From Clostridiales bacterium (lineage in GTDB: Bacteria; Bacillota; Clostridia; Christensenellales; Borkfalkiaceae): DNA of 64,000 nucleotides. The stretch's first letter is position 1. Each line of letters starts with the position of its first letter. A model generated the notes under the pieces. It was not told the DNA's origin. It made no database searches and worked only from the letters and a program-made list of their open reading frames with translations. The stretch is from NCBI GenBank assembly GCA_015055655.1, contig SVHW01000005.1, positions 1 through 64,000 on the forward strand, in the 5' to 3' direction. Positions 7,427-16,736 of this stretch are shown piece by piece. Both the position numbers and the translations under genes were made by a program.

Positions 7427-8557
7427 ATGGCATTATTGAACGTCATTGAACAAGAAATGACAAACGAACAACTCGTCGTGCGCAATCACATAGAGGATTT
7501 CAACACGAAATCGCAATTAATCGTCTATGAATCGCAAGAAGCGTTGTTTTATAAAAACGGGCAAGCGTTAGATTTGTTTGGTCCTGGTAAACACACGTTA
7601 ACCACGGAAAACGTGCCTATCATTAAAAAGATATTCGGCGCAATTTTCGGCGGAAAGACGCCGTTCCCTTGCGACGTATATTTTATCAACAAGGTAAACG
7701 TTTTAGACATCGTTTGGGGCACGGACGCACCCATTGAATTGGAGGACCCGAAATACCCGATGATTGTCGGCGTCCGCGCAAACGGACAAACGGGTATTCG
7801 CGTAATTGATTCCCGTAGATTCGCGGTGAAAGTGGTAGGCCAGTTGCAAGAATTCACGGTGGACGCCGTGCGCCGTTCGATTAAAGGGATGATGCTCTCC
7901 TCGATTAAGGAATCGATTGCGGCGGTTATCATTGAAAAGAAAATCAGCATTTTGGATATCTCCACGCGGCTTAGCGAAATCGCCACGGAAATCCAAGACA
8001 AAATCAACGCAAAGATAGCAGACCTTGGTTTGGAATGCGACCATTTCTCCGTGAACTCGATTATGGCGCGCGACGGCGATTTGGACGAATTGCGCAAGAT
8101 GAAAGCGAAGACGATGGCGCTTACCAGCGACGCGGATTTGGAGGCGTACCGTATCCGTACGCTCAGCGCGGCGCGCGCGCAAGCCCGTGCAACGGAAGGT
8201 TATACGTACGCGGACGAACGTCGTTTCGACGTATTGGAAGGTGCGGCGAAAAACGAAGGCGGCGCAGGCGGTTTTATCAATATGGGCGTTGGCTTAGGCG
8301 TCGGTATGGGCGTTGGCGGCGAAGTGGGAAGGATGGCGCAATCGGCGATGCAATCGAACGTTGCGGCGCAAACGGCAGCGGCGGACGCAAGCGGTAAAGT
8401 TTGTCCCGGTTGCGGCGCAAGCGTAGCGGCAAACGCAAAATTCTGCCCCAACTGTGGCCAAGCGCAACCCAGCGGCCCTAGATTCTGTCCGGAGTGCGGC
8501 GCGCGTGTTGCAGACGGCGGCAAATTCTGTGGCGAGTGCGGTACGAAACTCGTTTAA
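7427..8557 (+). CDS. SPFH (band 7) domain protein with two C-terminal zinc ribbons
   Basis: A 376-residue protein resembling the so-called virion core protein/YdjI-type SPFH family. The SPFH domain covers about residues 20-225, with the family signature near FGPGKHTL. There is no N-terminal membrane helix. A Gly-rich linker (GGAGGFINMGVGLGVG) leads to two zinc ribbons: CPGC...CPNC near 325-343 and CPEC...CGEC near 353-371. SPFH proteins form membrane-associated oligomers; such family members often pair with membrane proteins under envelope or phage-shock stress, but no role is shown for this one. It starts a probable four-gene operon that also includes another zinc-ribbon protein. Confidence 0.85.
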   Translation: MALLNVIEQEMTNEQLVVRNHIEDFNTKSQLIVYESQEALFYKNGQALDLFGPGKHTLTTENVPIIKKIFGAIFGGKTPFPCDVYFINKVNVLDIVWGTDAPIELEDPKYPMIVGVRANGQTGIRVIDSRRFAVKVVGQLQEFTVDAVRRSIKGMMLSSIKESIAAVIIEKKISILDISTRLSEIATEIQDKINAKIADLGLECDHFSVNSIMARDGDLDELRKMKAKTMALTSDADLEAYRIRTLSAARAQARATEGYTYADERRFDVLEGAAKNEGGAGGFINMGVGLGVGMGVGGEVGRMAQSAMQSNVAAQTAAADASGKVCPGCGASVAANAKFCPNCGQAQPSGPRFCPECGARVADGGKFCGECGTKLV

Positions 8558-8604
8558 TAAAAAAGTAAGCGCGGCGAGATATCGGCGCGAAAGAGGAAGG
8601 AATT

Positions 8605-9297
8605 ATGAAGAAATCGAATAAAATTTTGGTATTTGTATCTTTGGCGTTAGTGTTCGGGTTATTGACGACGATATTATTTTTAACCGTTCCCGACGCGAGA
8701 TTGGATTCGAAGGTGTTTTGGTTGGCGTTTGCGTTTGCTATTCCCGTAAACTTCGTTGCGGCGACGGCGATACATATTTGGGCAAGCGTGAAAGGCAACG
8801 GCGTCGTGCGTATGCCGATTGCATACGCGTTGGTGGCGGTGTTTGCCGCGGCGTACTTAATCGTTGGGTTTATCTTTATGTATTTGCCCGTAAACAAAAC
8901 CACCTTGCCGTTGATTCTCTTATTGATTATCACCGTGGCGTACGCCATTGCAGCGATATATTTCCTTCGCGCAGGCGATTATATCGTAAAATCGGAAGCG
9001 GCGACGAAGAAAAAAGTGCTGTATATCCGTCTTTTGCAGGCGAGTGTAGAAGATTGCATTTCGAAAACGACGGACGCGCAAACGAGAAAGGAATTGTCGA
9101 CGTTTGCGGAAAACGTACGTTTTAGCGACCCGATGAGTCACGAATCGTTGACAAGCATTGAAATGGAAATTATGAACACGGTAGACAAAATTGCGGCGGC
9201 GATTGGCGGCGGCGAAACGGAATCGGTATCGGCGCTTATCAAGCAAGCGCAAGAACAGTTAGAAAGCAGAAATAGACGTTGCTTGTTGCTTAAATGA
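8605..9297 (+). CDS. Four-helix membrane protein of unknown function
   Basis: I do not recognise the family. The 230-residue product has about four membrane helices (near 7-29, 36-58, 71-93 and 99-122). A soluble, mainly helical, charged C-terminal region of about 100 residues follows (ASVEDCISKTTDAQTRKEL, later EQLESRNRRC). It lies 48 nt after the SPFH gene with a strong ribosome binding site (AGGAAGG) and overlaps yidD by 4 nt. A membrane anchor or partner for the SPFH protein is plausible but only inferred from position. Confidence 0.75.
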   Translation: MKKSNKILVFVSLALVFGLLTTILFLTVPDARLDSKVFWLAFAFAIPVNFVAATAIHIWASVKGNGVVRMPIAYALVAVFAAAYLIVGFIFMYLPVNKTTLPLILLLIITVAYAIAAIYFLRAGDYIVKSEAATKKKVLYIRLLQASVEDCISKTTDAQTRKELSTFAENVRFSDPMSHESLTSIEMEIMNTVDKIAAAIGGGETESVSALIKQAQEQLESRNRRCLLLK

Positions 9298-9668
9298 GAA
9301 AACAAATTAGGGAAATAAAAATCATCGATTTATTTAAGTATCTGCTATTGCCGATAATCATTGCGGTGTTGCTTTGGACGTTGGTAAGGTATTTGGTTCT
9401 CGAATACGTACCGATACCGCATTGGATTTTTTACGTAGTGGCAGGCGTGGCGTCGTATTTTATATTAAAGTATTTTACGATTGGCACGGTGTTGGCGTAC
9501 AAAGCGTTTGCGCCGCTTTCCGTGCGAAGCCGTTGTCGTTTTCAACCCACGTGTTCTACGTATATGATTATGGCGATACAAAAATACGGTTTTGCGTTCG
9601 GCGTGTATAAGGGTATCCGTAGGTTGCTACGTTGTAAACCGCCCAACGGCGGCGTAGATTACCCGTAA
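9294..9668 (+). CDS. yidD: YidD-family membrane protein insertion efficiency factor
   Basis: YidD is a small amphipathic, membrane-associated protein thought to help YidC insert membrane proteins. The C-terminal core shows the family pattern SRCRFQPTCSTYM, then a helix, then YKGIRRLLRCKP and a GGVDYP end. It is longer than usual (124 against about 70-85 residues), because a ~50-residue N-terminal extension adds two membrane helices (about 13-32 and 40-57). The ATGA overlap with the gene before it and lack of its own ribosome binding site suggest coupled translation. It is normally beside rnpA-yidC, so this location and extension are unusual. Confidence 0.88.
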   Translation: MRKQIREIKIIDLFKYLLLPIIIAVLLWTLVRYLVLEYVPIPHWIFYVVAGVASYFILKYFTIGTVLAYKAFAPLSVRSRCRFQPTCSTYMIMAIQKYGFAFGVYKGIRRLLRCKPPNGGVDYP

Positions 9669-9725
9669 TATTCAGGATAATTTATTAAAATTATAAATAA
9701 AAATAACAAATGGAGGAAAAAACAA

Positions 9726-12700
9726 GTGAGTGATGTGATGACTTTTCGGTGTCCAAATTGCGGCAGCAAATTGGAATATGAATCGAAAGACAAATCAGTC
9801 AATTGTTATGTTTGCGACAGCTTAGTAAACGTTCCCGGTGTATCCATTGGGTCAAACGGCGGCAATACGTTCGTAGGCATAACGGGCATGGGGCAATCGT
9901 CTATGGACAATATGACGATAATGCCTCCCGCGTTCGTAGGGTTTGACAATCCGGAATCGGGCGTGGTATACGTAGAGAATTTCTTTGATACGTATAATTG
10001 GGAAGATTACCAAAAAGGTATAGGGATTGATATTCCTGAAATCAAGAAAGTAATCGACAATAACAAGATGAAAAACGGCGCGTTGGCGCTTTCTTGGTAT
10101 TTAGATTATAAAGGTCTTGCCGTACCCGTTGGTAAGAAAATCGAAGGCTTGGATAAATTGCAACAAGAAATCGGGGAAGCGTATAATCCCGTAGACGCCT
10201 CGTCTGCTTGCTCCGCCTTTGATACGTACAATAGAATCGTCAAGAAATTAACGGACGAAAAAGAAAACATTTTCAAACGTTTGGAAACGGCGATGGCGTA
10301 CGCGAAGAAGTTTGCGTTGGACGCAGCGAAATCCAAGGAAATCAAGGCGGATTTTGACGCGTTAAAAGCGGCTTTTGAAGAAAAAGTAGTCGTGTATGAA
10401 AAACTTGCCGAAGTGCCTGCTTATCAACAAGCGAAGAAAGAAGTTTCGAAACAACGCGCGGCAGAGCTGATGGAAAAGGGCATCAACGCGGAAGAAGTAT
10501 ATAATAAAGCGGTGGCGCAATATAACAGCAGCAACGCGGATAAGAGCGCGGCTCTTAGTATGTTTGAAACGATTCGCGGTTATGAAGACAGCGTCGACTA
10601 TATTGAAAAAATCAATCAATATTTCGTTGCAGACGGCACGTTGTATCGTTTCTTCGGTAAACACTACATATATAAAGTAGAAGATTATACCGAATCGTTA
10701 AACGTCAAGCAGTTAAAGAAGAAGGCGAAAGACACAAATGCGGAAGAGGAAGAAGGCCAAGATATGTCGGCGCTTTCCTTGTACGAAATTGTGGACGGAT
10801 TGCCTGCGGAAGAAGCGCTGATTAAAGGCATCGACCAAATTATCGGTTGCTACGGAAGCCGTTTGTATTATTTCAAACGCCAAGGTATCTATTCTTACGA
10901 CGTATATACCAAGCAAGAAGAGTGTATCAACAAAGGCAAAAAGAAAGATTATACGAACGCAGACGATAAGTATGAATTGAGTTTCAACAGCCAAGGCAAC
11001 GCTTTCTTCGTAAGAAAGAAGCTTTCCGCGGAAGAACCGAAGGGCTGTCTTAAAAAGAATAAGAAACCCGAAGAAAAGCTCAATCCCTACTGCGTGCTTT
11101 TGGTAGATATGGCAAAGAACACTTGCCGTACGTTGTTGAAAGAAGTATACACGTTGGCAAGACACGACGAAGACAAACTCTTCTACACGGTTGCGTATAA
11201 ACCCGCGAAAGTAAAATCCGGTTGTTTTAGAAAAGCAATCGTGCCTGAAATGAAGACGAAATTGTTGGTTTGCGACATTGTTTCCGGTGAAAGCAAACAA
11301 ATTTTGGACGAAGATTGCGAAATTCACGCAGTAAAAGGCAATAATATCGTATATTCGTTGTGGAAACCGAACGAATACAATAAAGACTTGCACATTTGCA
11401 ATTTCAAAACGGGCGAAGATACGCTTATCGAGTGCAATATTTACAGATATTTCGATATCATCGGCGACAAGTTGTATTACACGATTGGTAACGTAGATTA
11501 CCGTCCCCTTGTCCGTTGCGATTTCGACGGCAGCAACCGTGAAGAAATTATGCCCAACGTTGAAAACATCATTGGCGAACGCGGCGGCTGGTTGTACGTG
11601 AAGAAAGGTAGAGGCCGCAACGCCGTGCTTGTAAAAGTAAGCGGTGATGGCAAAACGCGTCAAGCCCTTTGCACGCAATTTAAAGAAATCTGCCGTTTCG
11701 TAGATAACAGAGTATATTACGTAGATGTTTACAACTCTTTGCGCGCGGTGCGTATTGACGGCAAAGAAAATTGCGAACTTGCAAAAGACGTCACCAACGT
11801 ATTCCCTTCGGAAAAGGGCTTGTACTATGTACGTGAAGAATCCGTAAATGAAGTAGAAACGGCGTTGTCGTTGTATTGGATGGATTTCGACGGCAGAAAC
11901 GTCAAGAAAATCGTCTTCAATATCGACTACGTGAAGACGGACGAAGCAACGAACACGTTGTACTATTCGAAAGAAGAGCCGATTCGTTATAAAGTATATC
12001 TTCCCAAGAAAGAGAAGAAAGCGGTATACGAAACGTACACGATTAACAAATTCTATCGTATGGATAAAGACACGAACAAATCGCAACTTATCCTTACGCT
12101 CGGCTTGCCTGACGCAGTGAAGAAAGGCTGCTTGAAGAAAAAGAAGAAGTACATCTACGAAGAAGCGCCTATCAAACAATCGTACGCAACGCACAGTATC
12201 GTTGTGGAAAAAAAGGAAGAAGGCGTAATCACGCCCGTAGAAAACACGAAGAAACCTATCGGTTGCGGCTGTCTTGGCGCACCGAAAAAGACGAAAGCTA
12301 AGTCTGCCGGTTGCGGCTGTCTTGGCTCTCCTAAAAAGGCAGGTAAAAACGTAAACCCAACTAAAGCTTCGGCGACGCAAAATGTAACAAGACAACGCAA
12401 CAGTCGACCGAAGTCTAATCCGATAATGTTGCTGTTGATGTTAGTTGCATTTGGTTTATTTGTTGGGGCAATCGTTACCTTAACGAAAAATATCGACCTG
12501 ATTAGAGGGGAAGCCATGGACGGCGTAACGCCGCTGATTCTCCTTGTGCTTAGCGCAGGCGTGGCGGCTTTTGCTTTCTTAAAAGGCGTCGGTAACGAGA
12601 AAAAAGGCGTAATCGCCGTTGCGGCGTTGGCTATCGTTGTGGCGTTGACCAGCTCGATTATCGGGTTCACCAAAATCCCCGGTAAAGGCGATACGATAGG

Positions 12701-15700
12701 TGAAGCAATCGTTCTGGAAATGGACGAGGAAGAAAAGGTTAAAATCAATCAATCTACCAAGTTTTACAAGTTTACAACGGACGAGGCAGGTTATTACGTA
12801 ATCACCCTTTCTGATTCGAACGAAGTGTCCGGCGTAACGTGCCAAATTTCCGATTCGTACTATGCTTCGCAAACGTTCTACTATTACAGCGGAACGCAAG
12901 AACAAAAATACTACTTGTCGGCAAATACAACGTATTACTTGATGTTCTCTTCCAATTACGAGGGCAGAGTAAAATTCAAGGTAGAAGTCGATAAGGATAG
13001 CGATTCTAACGGTGGCTCGTCCAATAGCGGCAGCTCGGCAAGCGACGCCATTTCGTTGACGGAAGGCACAGAAAAAACGGGCGGCGTATCGTATAGCAAC
13101 GGTTCGGTATGGTATTCGTTCACGCCGACGGAAAGCGGCAAATACGTAGTATCCACGACGGCGAATAATAGCGTATATTTGTATTATTACACCAACCCCA
13201 ATTATTCGTCTTCGTCTTACGATTACGGCACGGATAACGAATTGGCTGTGACGCTTACGGCAGGCACGACGTATTATTTCAAGGTATCGTATGCAAGTTA
13301 TCCGGCAAACTACACGTTGCAGGTAGAAAAAGCCAATGGCGAAACTGCGGCAAGCGCGATTGCAATGACGGAAGGCTCGTCGTATAGCGGCAGCGTATCC
13401 TATAACGATAGCGCGGTATGGTATTCGTTTACGCCGACGGAAAGCGGTAAATATACCGTATCGTGCCCTACGTATAACTCTTCGTATTTGTATTATTATA
13501 CGAATCCCAATTATTCGTATTCGTCTTACGATTACGGTACGGAAAACGAATTGACGGTGACGCTTACGGCAAACTCGACGTACTATTTCAAAGTACAATA
13601 TTCTAGTAATACCACCAATTATACGATTAAAGTAGAAAAAGTGATGGGTACGACGGCGGATAGTGCGATTGCAATGACGGAAGGCTCGTCGTATAGCGGC
13701 GGCGTATCCTATGACAATTACGACGTATGGTATTCGTTTACGCCGACGGAAAGCGGCACATACGCAGTGTCCACGTCTTCCAATTATAGCGTATATTTGT
13801 ATTATTACACCAACCCCAATTCTTCGTATTCGTCTTATGATTACGGTACGACTAACGAATTGTCGGTGGCGATGACGGCAGACACGACGTACTATTTTAA
13901 GGTATCGTATTACAGTTCTTCTACCAATTTCACGATTGGCATTGAAGAAGCTGTTCCCGGGGAAACGGCGGATAGCGCGATTGAATTGACGGATAGCACG
14001 CCGTATAGCGATTACGTAGGATATAACGAAGTGGTATGGTATTCGTTTACGCCGACGAAGAGTGGAAAGCATACGATAACCACGTCTTCCTATCAAAACG
14101 TATACTTATATTATTACACCAACCCCAACGGCGCGTATTATTCTTCCGATTCTGGCACGAATAACGAGTTGTCGATGACGCTTACGGCAGGCACGACGTA
14201 CTATTTCAAGGTATCGTATTATAGCTCTTCAACCAATTTCACGATTGAGATAGCAAGACAAGGTGGGGCTACGGCAGACGACGCAATTGAGATGACGCAA
14301 GACACGTCGTATAGCGGCAACGTATCCTATAACGATAGCGCGGTATGGTATTCGTTCACCCCGACGACGACGGGACAATATACGGTCACCTCGACAGCTA
14401 CTTACACCACGTACCTGTATTATTATATCGACCCTAATTATTCGTATTCGTCTTCCGATTCTGGTACGACTAACGAATTGTCTGTGGCAATGACGGCAGG
14501 TTCGACGTACTATTTCAAAGTGGCGTATTATAGTTCTTCTACCGGTTATGAGATTGTGATAGAAGAGAACGACGGCGAAACGAAAACCAAAGCGATTGCC
14601 GTTGTGGAAGATACGTCGTATAGCGGCAACGTATCGTCTACCAACGACGAAACGTGGTATTCGTTCACCCCGACGACGAACGGGTATTATACGATATCCG
14701 CAACTTCTGTTAACACGACGTATCTCTACTATTACGGAACAAGTTCGTCTTATAGCGATTATAAGAGTGGAACGTCAATGAGCTTCAATAGAATATATCT
14801 GTATTCTGGCTCGACGTATTATTTCAAGATAGAATATTCTTACTATTCTAGCGAATATACGATAGAGGTAGAAAAAACGGCAGGTGCAACGGCGGATAGC
14901 GCGATTGTAATAACGGAAGGCTCGTCGTATAGCGGTGACGTATCGTCTAGCAATCGCTCGGTATGGTATTCGTTCACCCCGACGGAAAGCGGCTCGTATA
15001 TCGTATCCACGTCTAGCACGTCAAGAGTATATCTCTATTTGTATGAAGACCCTGCTTCCACATACAAGCAATATGCGTCTAACGCGTCAAATACGTTGTC
15101 GATGATAATGACGGCAGGCACGACGTATTATTTCAAAGTGGAGTATTACAGCTTGTCGACGGGCTACACGTTGCAGGTAGAAGAACCCAACGGCGAAACG
15201 AAAGCTACCGCAATTGGACTTTCGCGTGGCGAGTCGAAATCGGGTAGCGTATCGTCTTCCAATAGCACGGTTTGGTATTCGTTCACCCCGACGATAACAA
15301 CGTACTATAACGTGAACGTATCGTCTTCGTATTCCTACGTATATTTGTATTATTACGGAACGAGTTCTTCGCCTTCTAGCTATTCGGGATATAACCCCGG
15401 CAAAACCAACGTGTATATGGAAGTAGGATATACCTACTATTTTGCGGTTGGATATTACAGTAGTTCTACGTCGTATACGGTAGAGGTAGATATTAACGGG
15501 ACGGTAGTAGAAGGGGCGACGACGGTTGAGAAATACGTAAGCTCTGGTTCGTATTCCGACATTTTTATCGCGCCTACGGAAGACGGCACTTGGACGTTTA
15601 CGTCTAATACGAGTGGCGACACTAAGGCGACTTTATATAATGCAAGCGGAACGTCCATTGCATACAATGACGATGGTAATGGTGCTAACTTTAGCATTAC

Positions 15701-15797
15701 GGAAGAGTTAGAAGCAGGAGAAGTGTATTACCTTCGGGTGCAATGGTATTCTTCCAGCAAGAGCGGCTACATCCCCGTTATCATTACCGTAAGCTAA
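9726..15797 (+). CDS. Giant zinc-ribbon / beta-propeller-like / PPC-repeat membrane protein
   Basis: A 2023-residue protein starting at GTG 9726 with GGAGG 9 nt upstream. Layout: a zinc ribbon at residues 9-30 (C9, C12, C27, C30); a helical, probably coiled-coil region at about 85-300; a beta-propeller-like region at about 300-820 with repeated DFDG/RIDG turns, like DUF5050; five Gly-Cys-basic motifs including GCGCLGAPKK and GCGCLGSPKK; three membrane helices near 899-918, 936-955 and 962-982; then about 1000 residues of Tyr/Ser/Thr-rich beta domains. There is no signal peptide and three helices are predicted, so the N-terminal half should be cytoplasmic and the repeats outside. Eight near-identical ~103-residue PPC-like domains (motifs VWYSFTPT and TTYYFKV) are flanked by two divergent ones. 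It is last in the operon with the SPFH protein and YidD; a surface adhesin or sensor is a guess. Confidence 0.8.
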   Translation: MSDVMTFRCPNCGSKLEYESKDKSVNCYVCDSLVNVPGVSIGSNGGNTFVGITGMGQSSMDNMTIMPPAFVGFDNPESGVVYVENFFDTYNWEDYQKGIGIDIPEIKKVIDNNKMKNGALALSWYLDYKGLAVPVGKKIEGLDKLQQEIGEAYNPVDASSACSAFDTYNRIVKKLTDEKENIFKRLETAMAYAKKFALDAAKSKEIKADFDALKAAFEEKVVVYEKLAEVPAYQQAKKEVSKQRAAELMEKGINAEEVYNKAVAQYNSSNADKSAALSMFETIRGYEDSVDYIEKINQYFVADGTLYRFFGKHYIYKVEDYTESLNVKQLKKKAKDTNAEEEEGQDMSALSLYEIVDGLPAEEALIKGIDQIIGCYGSRLYYFKRQGIYSYDVYTKQEECINKGKKKDYTNADDKYELSFNSQGNAFFVRKKLSAEEPKGCLKKNKKPEEKLNPYCVLLVDMAKNTCRTLLKEVYTLARHDEDKLFYTVAYKPAKVKSGCFRKAIVPEMKTKLLVCDIVSGESKQILDEDCEIHAVKGNNIVYSLWKPNEYNKDLHICNFKTGEDTLIECNIYRYFDIIGDKLYYTIGNVDYRPLVRCDFDGSNREEIMPNVENIIGERGGWLYVKKGRGRNAVLVKVSGDGKTRQALCTQFKEICRFVDNRVYYVDVYNSLRAVRIDGKENCELAKDVTNVFPSEKGLYYVREESVNEVETALSLYWMDFDGRNVKKIVFNIDYVKTDEATNTLYYSKEEPIRYKVYLPKKEKKAVYETYTINKFYRMDKDTNKSQLILTLGLPDAVKKGCLKKKKKYIYEEAPIKQSYATHSIVVEKKEEGVITPVENTKKPIGCGCLGAPKKTKAKSAGCGCLGSPKKAGKNVNPTKASATQNVTRQRNSRPKSNPIMLLLMLVAFGLFVGAIVTLTKNIDLIRGEAMDGVTPLILLVLSAGVAAFAFLKGVGNEKKGVIAVAALAIVVALTSSIIGFTKIPGKGDTIGEAIVLEMDEEEKVKINQSTKFYKFTTDEAGYYVITLSDSNEVSGVTCQISDSYYASQTFYYYSGTQEQKYYLSANTTYYLMFSSNYEGRVKFKVEVDKDSDSNGGSSNSGSSASDAISLTEGTEKTGGVSYSNGSVWYSFTPTESGKYVVSTTANNSVYLYYYTNPNYSSSSYDYGTDNELAVTLTAGTTYYFKVSYASYPANYTLQVEKANGETAASAIAMTEGSSYSGSVSYNDSAVWYSFTPTESGKYTVSCPTYNSSYLYYYTNPNYSYSSYDYGTENELTVTLTANSTYYFKVQYSSNTTNYTIKVEKVMGTTADSAIAMTEGSSYSGGVSYDNYDVWYSFTPTESGTYAVSTSSNYSVYLYYYTNPNSSYSSYDYGTTNELSVAMTADTTYYFKVSYYSSSTNFTIGIEEAVPGETADSAIELTDSTPYSDYVGYNEVVWYSFTPTKSGKHTITTSSYQNVYLYYYTNPNGAYYSSDSGTNNELSMTLTAGTTYYFKVSYYSSSTNFTIEIARQGGATADDAIEMTQDTSYSGNVSYNDSAVWYSFTPTTTGQYTVTSTATYTTYLYYYIDPNYSYSSSDSGTTNELSVAMTAGSTYYFKVAYYSSSTGYEIVIEENDGETKTKAIAVVEDTSYSGNVSSTNDETWYSFTPTTNGYYTISATSVNTTYLYYYGTSSSYSDYKSGTSMSFNRIYLYSGSTYYFKIEYSYYSSEYTIEVEKTAGATADSAIVITEGSSYSGDVSSSNRSVWYSFTPTESGSYIVSTSSTSRVYLYLYEDPASTYKQYASNASNTLSMIMTAGTTYYFKVEYYSLSTGYTLQVEEPNGETKATAIGLSRGESKSGSVSSSNSTVWYSFTPTITTYYNVNVSSSYSYVYLYYYGTSSSPSSYSGYNPGKTNVYMEVGYTYYFAVGYYSSSTSYTVEVDINGTVVEGATTVEKYVSSGSYSDIFIAPTEDGTWTFTSNTSGDTKATLYNASGTSIAYNDDGNGANFSITEELEAGEVYYLRVQWYSSSKSGYIPVIITVS
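13041..15495 (+). repeat. Eight tandem in-frame ~306-309 bp coding repeats
   Basis: The units begin near 13041, 13350 and so on, at intervals of about 309 bp, and encode the PPC-like domains of the giant protein. The DNA GTATGGTATTCGTT is nearly invariant between units. High DNA identity inside the array makes copy-number change by recombination likely and is a risk point for assembly. Confidence 0.9.
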
Positions 15798-15852
15798 ATC
15801 AAAAGGTTTATCGCGTGACGGTTTCTCGTAGACGGTAAAGCAAAAAAACAAT

Positions 15853-15890
15853 AAAATCCCCCAAAAGGCACAGCCTTTTGGGGGATTGTT
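15853..15890 (+). terminator. Strong bidirectional terminator between convergent genes
   Basis: A 15-bp stem AATCCCCCAAAAGGC / GCCTTTTGGGGGATT with an ACA loop. Tracts rich in T on both strands let it serve the giant gene and the reverse-strand gene ending at 15902. Confidence 0.9.
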
Positions 15891-15901
15891 TCGTTGTGGG
15901 G

Positions 15902-16729
15902 TTATGGATTTTTCTTTGCCAGTTTTGCGGCTTTTTTTGCCGCTTTTTTTTCTTTTTTCGTCAAAGGCGTGTCGCCTGTTAAAAGGGGAGGTTCTTCAAA
16001 CACTTCTTCGCCTTGCGTATTGTCGGGCAAGATAAGCGGCGTGTCCGTTTTGGGGAGAAATACGGTGTTTTTTGCGTCGCGTTTTGCCTGCTTTTTCGCT
16101 GCTTTTTCTTGGCGTTTTTCTTCTTTTCGTTGGGCGCGCGTTTCTTCTACTTTTTTATCCAACCATAAGCGGGATTTGGTTTTTTCTTTTTCCGGCTCGA
16201 CGTCCTTGCCTGCCATTTTCTTAAAGAAATTGCCTACGGCTTTTGCAGGTTTTATCAGTTCTTCCTTATCCGCTTCCAACGCTGCCGCCAGCAGTTGAAT
16301 ACGCGGCACCAATATCGCGCTGATAATTTCAAATATCAGCTGTAACAGCCAGCCCACAATCATTAACGCGGAGAGGATAACGCCAAAGGCCGTAGTGTTT
16401 TGCGTGGTGGCGTAGATGCCGTATACCATTACGCCGATGGTGAATAATTTCAGCAGCATTTTCGAATATTTGAATATTTTTGCCGCAATTTTATGCGCTT
16501 TTTTGCGGGTGTACAGTGCGCGGCCGCCCGTCATAATCATAAAGAAGACGAAATAGCCTACGGCGATAGAGGCAAGGGCGATGTTCACCCAGGGTATACC
16601 CGTCGGCGCGAAAATGGCGTAGAGGAGATAGGCAATGTACGCCAGTTGCATACCGATATTGCACACGTATACCAATCGTTTAAAGTCGTCGCCGATTTTT
16701 TGTACGGCGGCTTTCGTGTAATCGAACAT
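15902..16729 (-). CDS. Membrane protein of unknown function with a long basic tail
   Basis: I do not recognise the family. The start at 16729 (MFDYTKAAVQ) has AAGGA upstream; longer frames run into the preceding gene. The 275-residue product has about four membrane helices between residues 18 and 145, arranged as two pairs around a basic loop (RALYTRKKAHK). A ~120-residue charged, Lys-rich C-terminal tail follows, with the repeated pattern KKEKKAAKKAAKLAKK at its end. It begins 7 nt after the THUMP methyltransferase, so the two form an operon. The tail could bind nucleic acid, phospholipid or ribosomes, but this is not shown. Confidence 0.75.
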   Translation of the reverse strand: MFDYTKAAVQKIGDDFKRLVYVCNIGMQLAYIAYLLYAIFAPTGIPWVNIALASIAVGYFVFFMIMTGGRALYTRKKAHKIAAKIFKYSKMLLKLFTIGVMVYGIYATTQNTTAFGVILSALMIVGWLLQLIFEIISAILVPRIQLLAAALEADKEELIKPAKAVGNFFKKMAGKDVEPEKEKTKSRLWLDKKVEETRAQRKEEKRQEKAAKKQAKRDAKNTVFLPKTDTPLILPDNTQGEEVFEEPPLLTGDTPLTKKEKKAAKKAAKLAKKNP

Positions 16730-16736
16730 AATTTTT

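Noticed and set aside
10713..12395. Long reverse-strand open frame (560 codons) inside the giant gene
   Set aside because: It is antisense to the zinc-ribbon/propeller coding region, has an odd Phe/Arg-rich composition and no ribosome binding site; it follows from codon bias of the real gene.
12579..14096. Reverse-strand frame of 505 codons with apparent repeats
   Set aside because: It is the antisense shadow of the PPC-like repeats; the RRRR-type periodicity mirrors the coding repeats.
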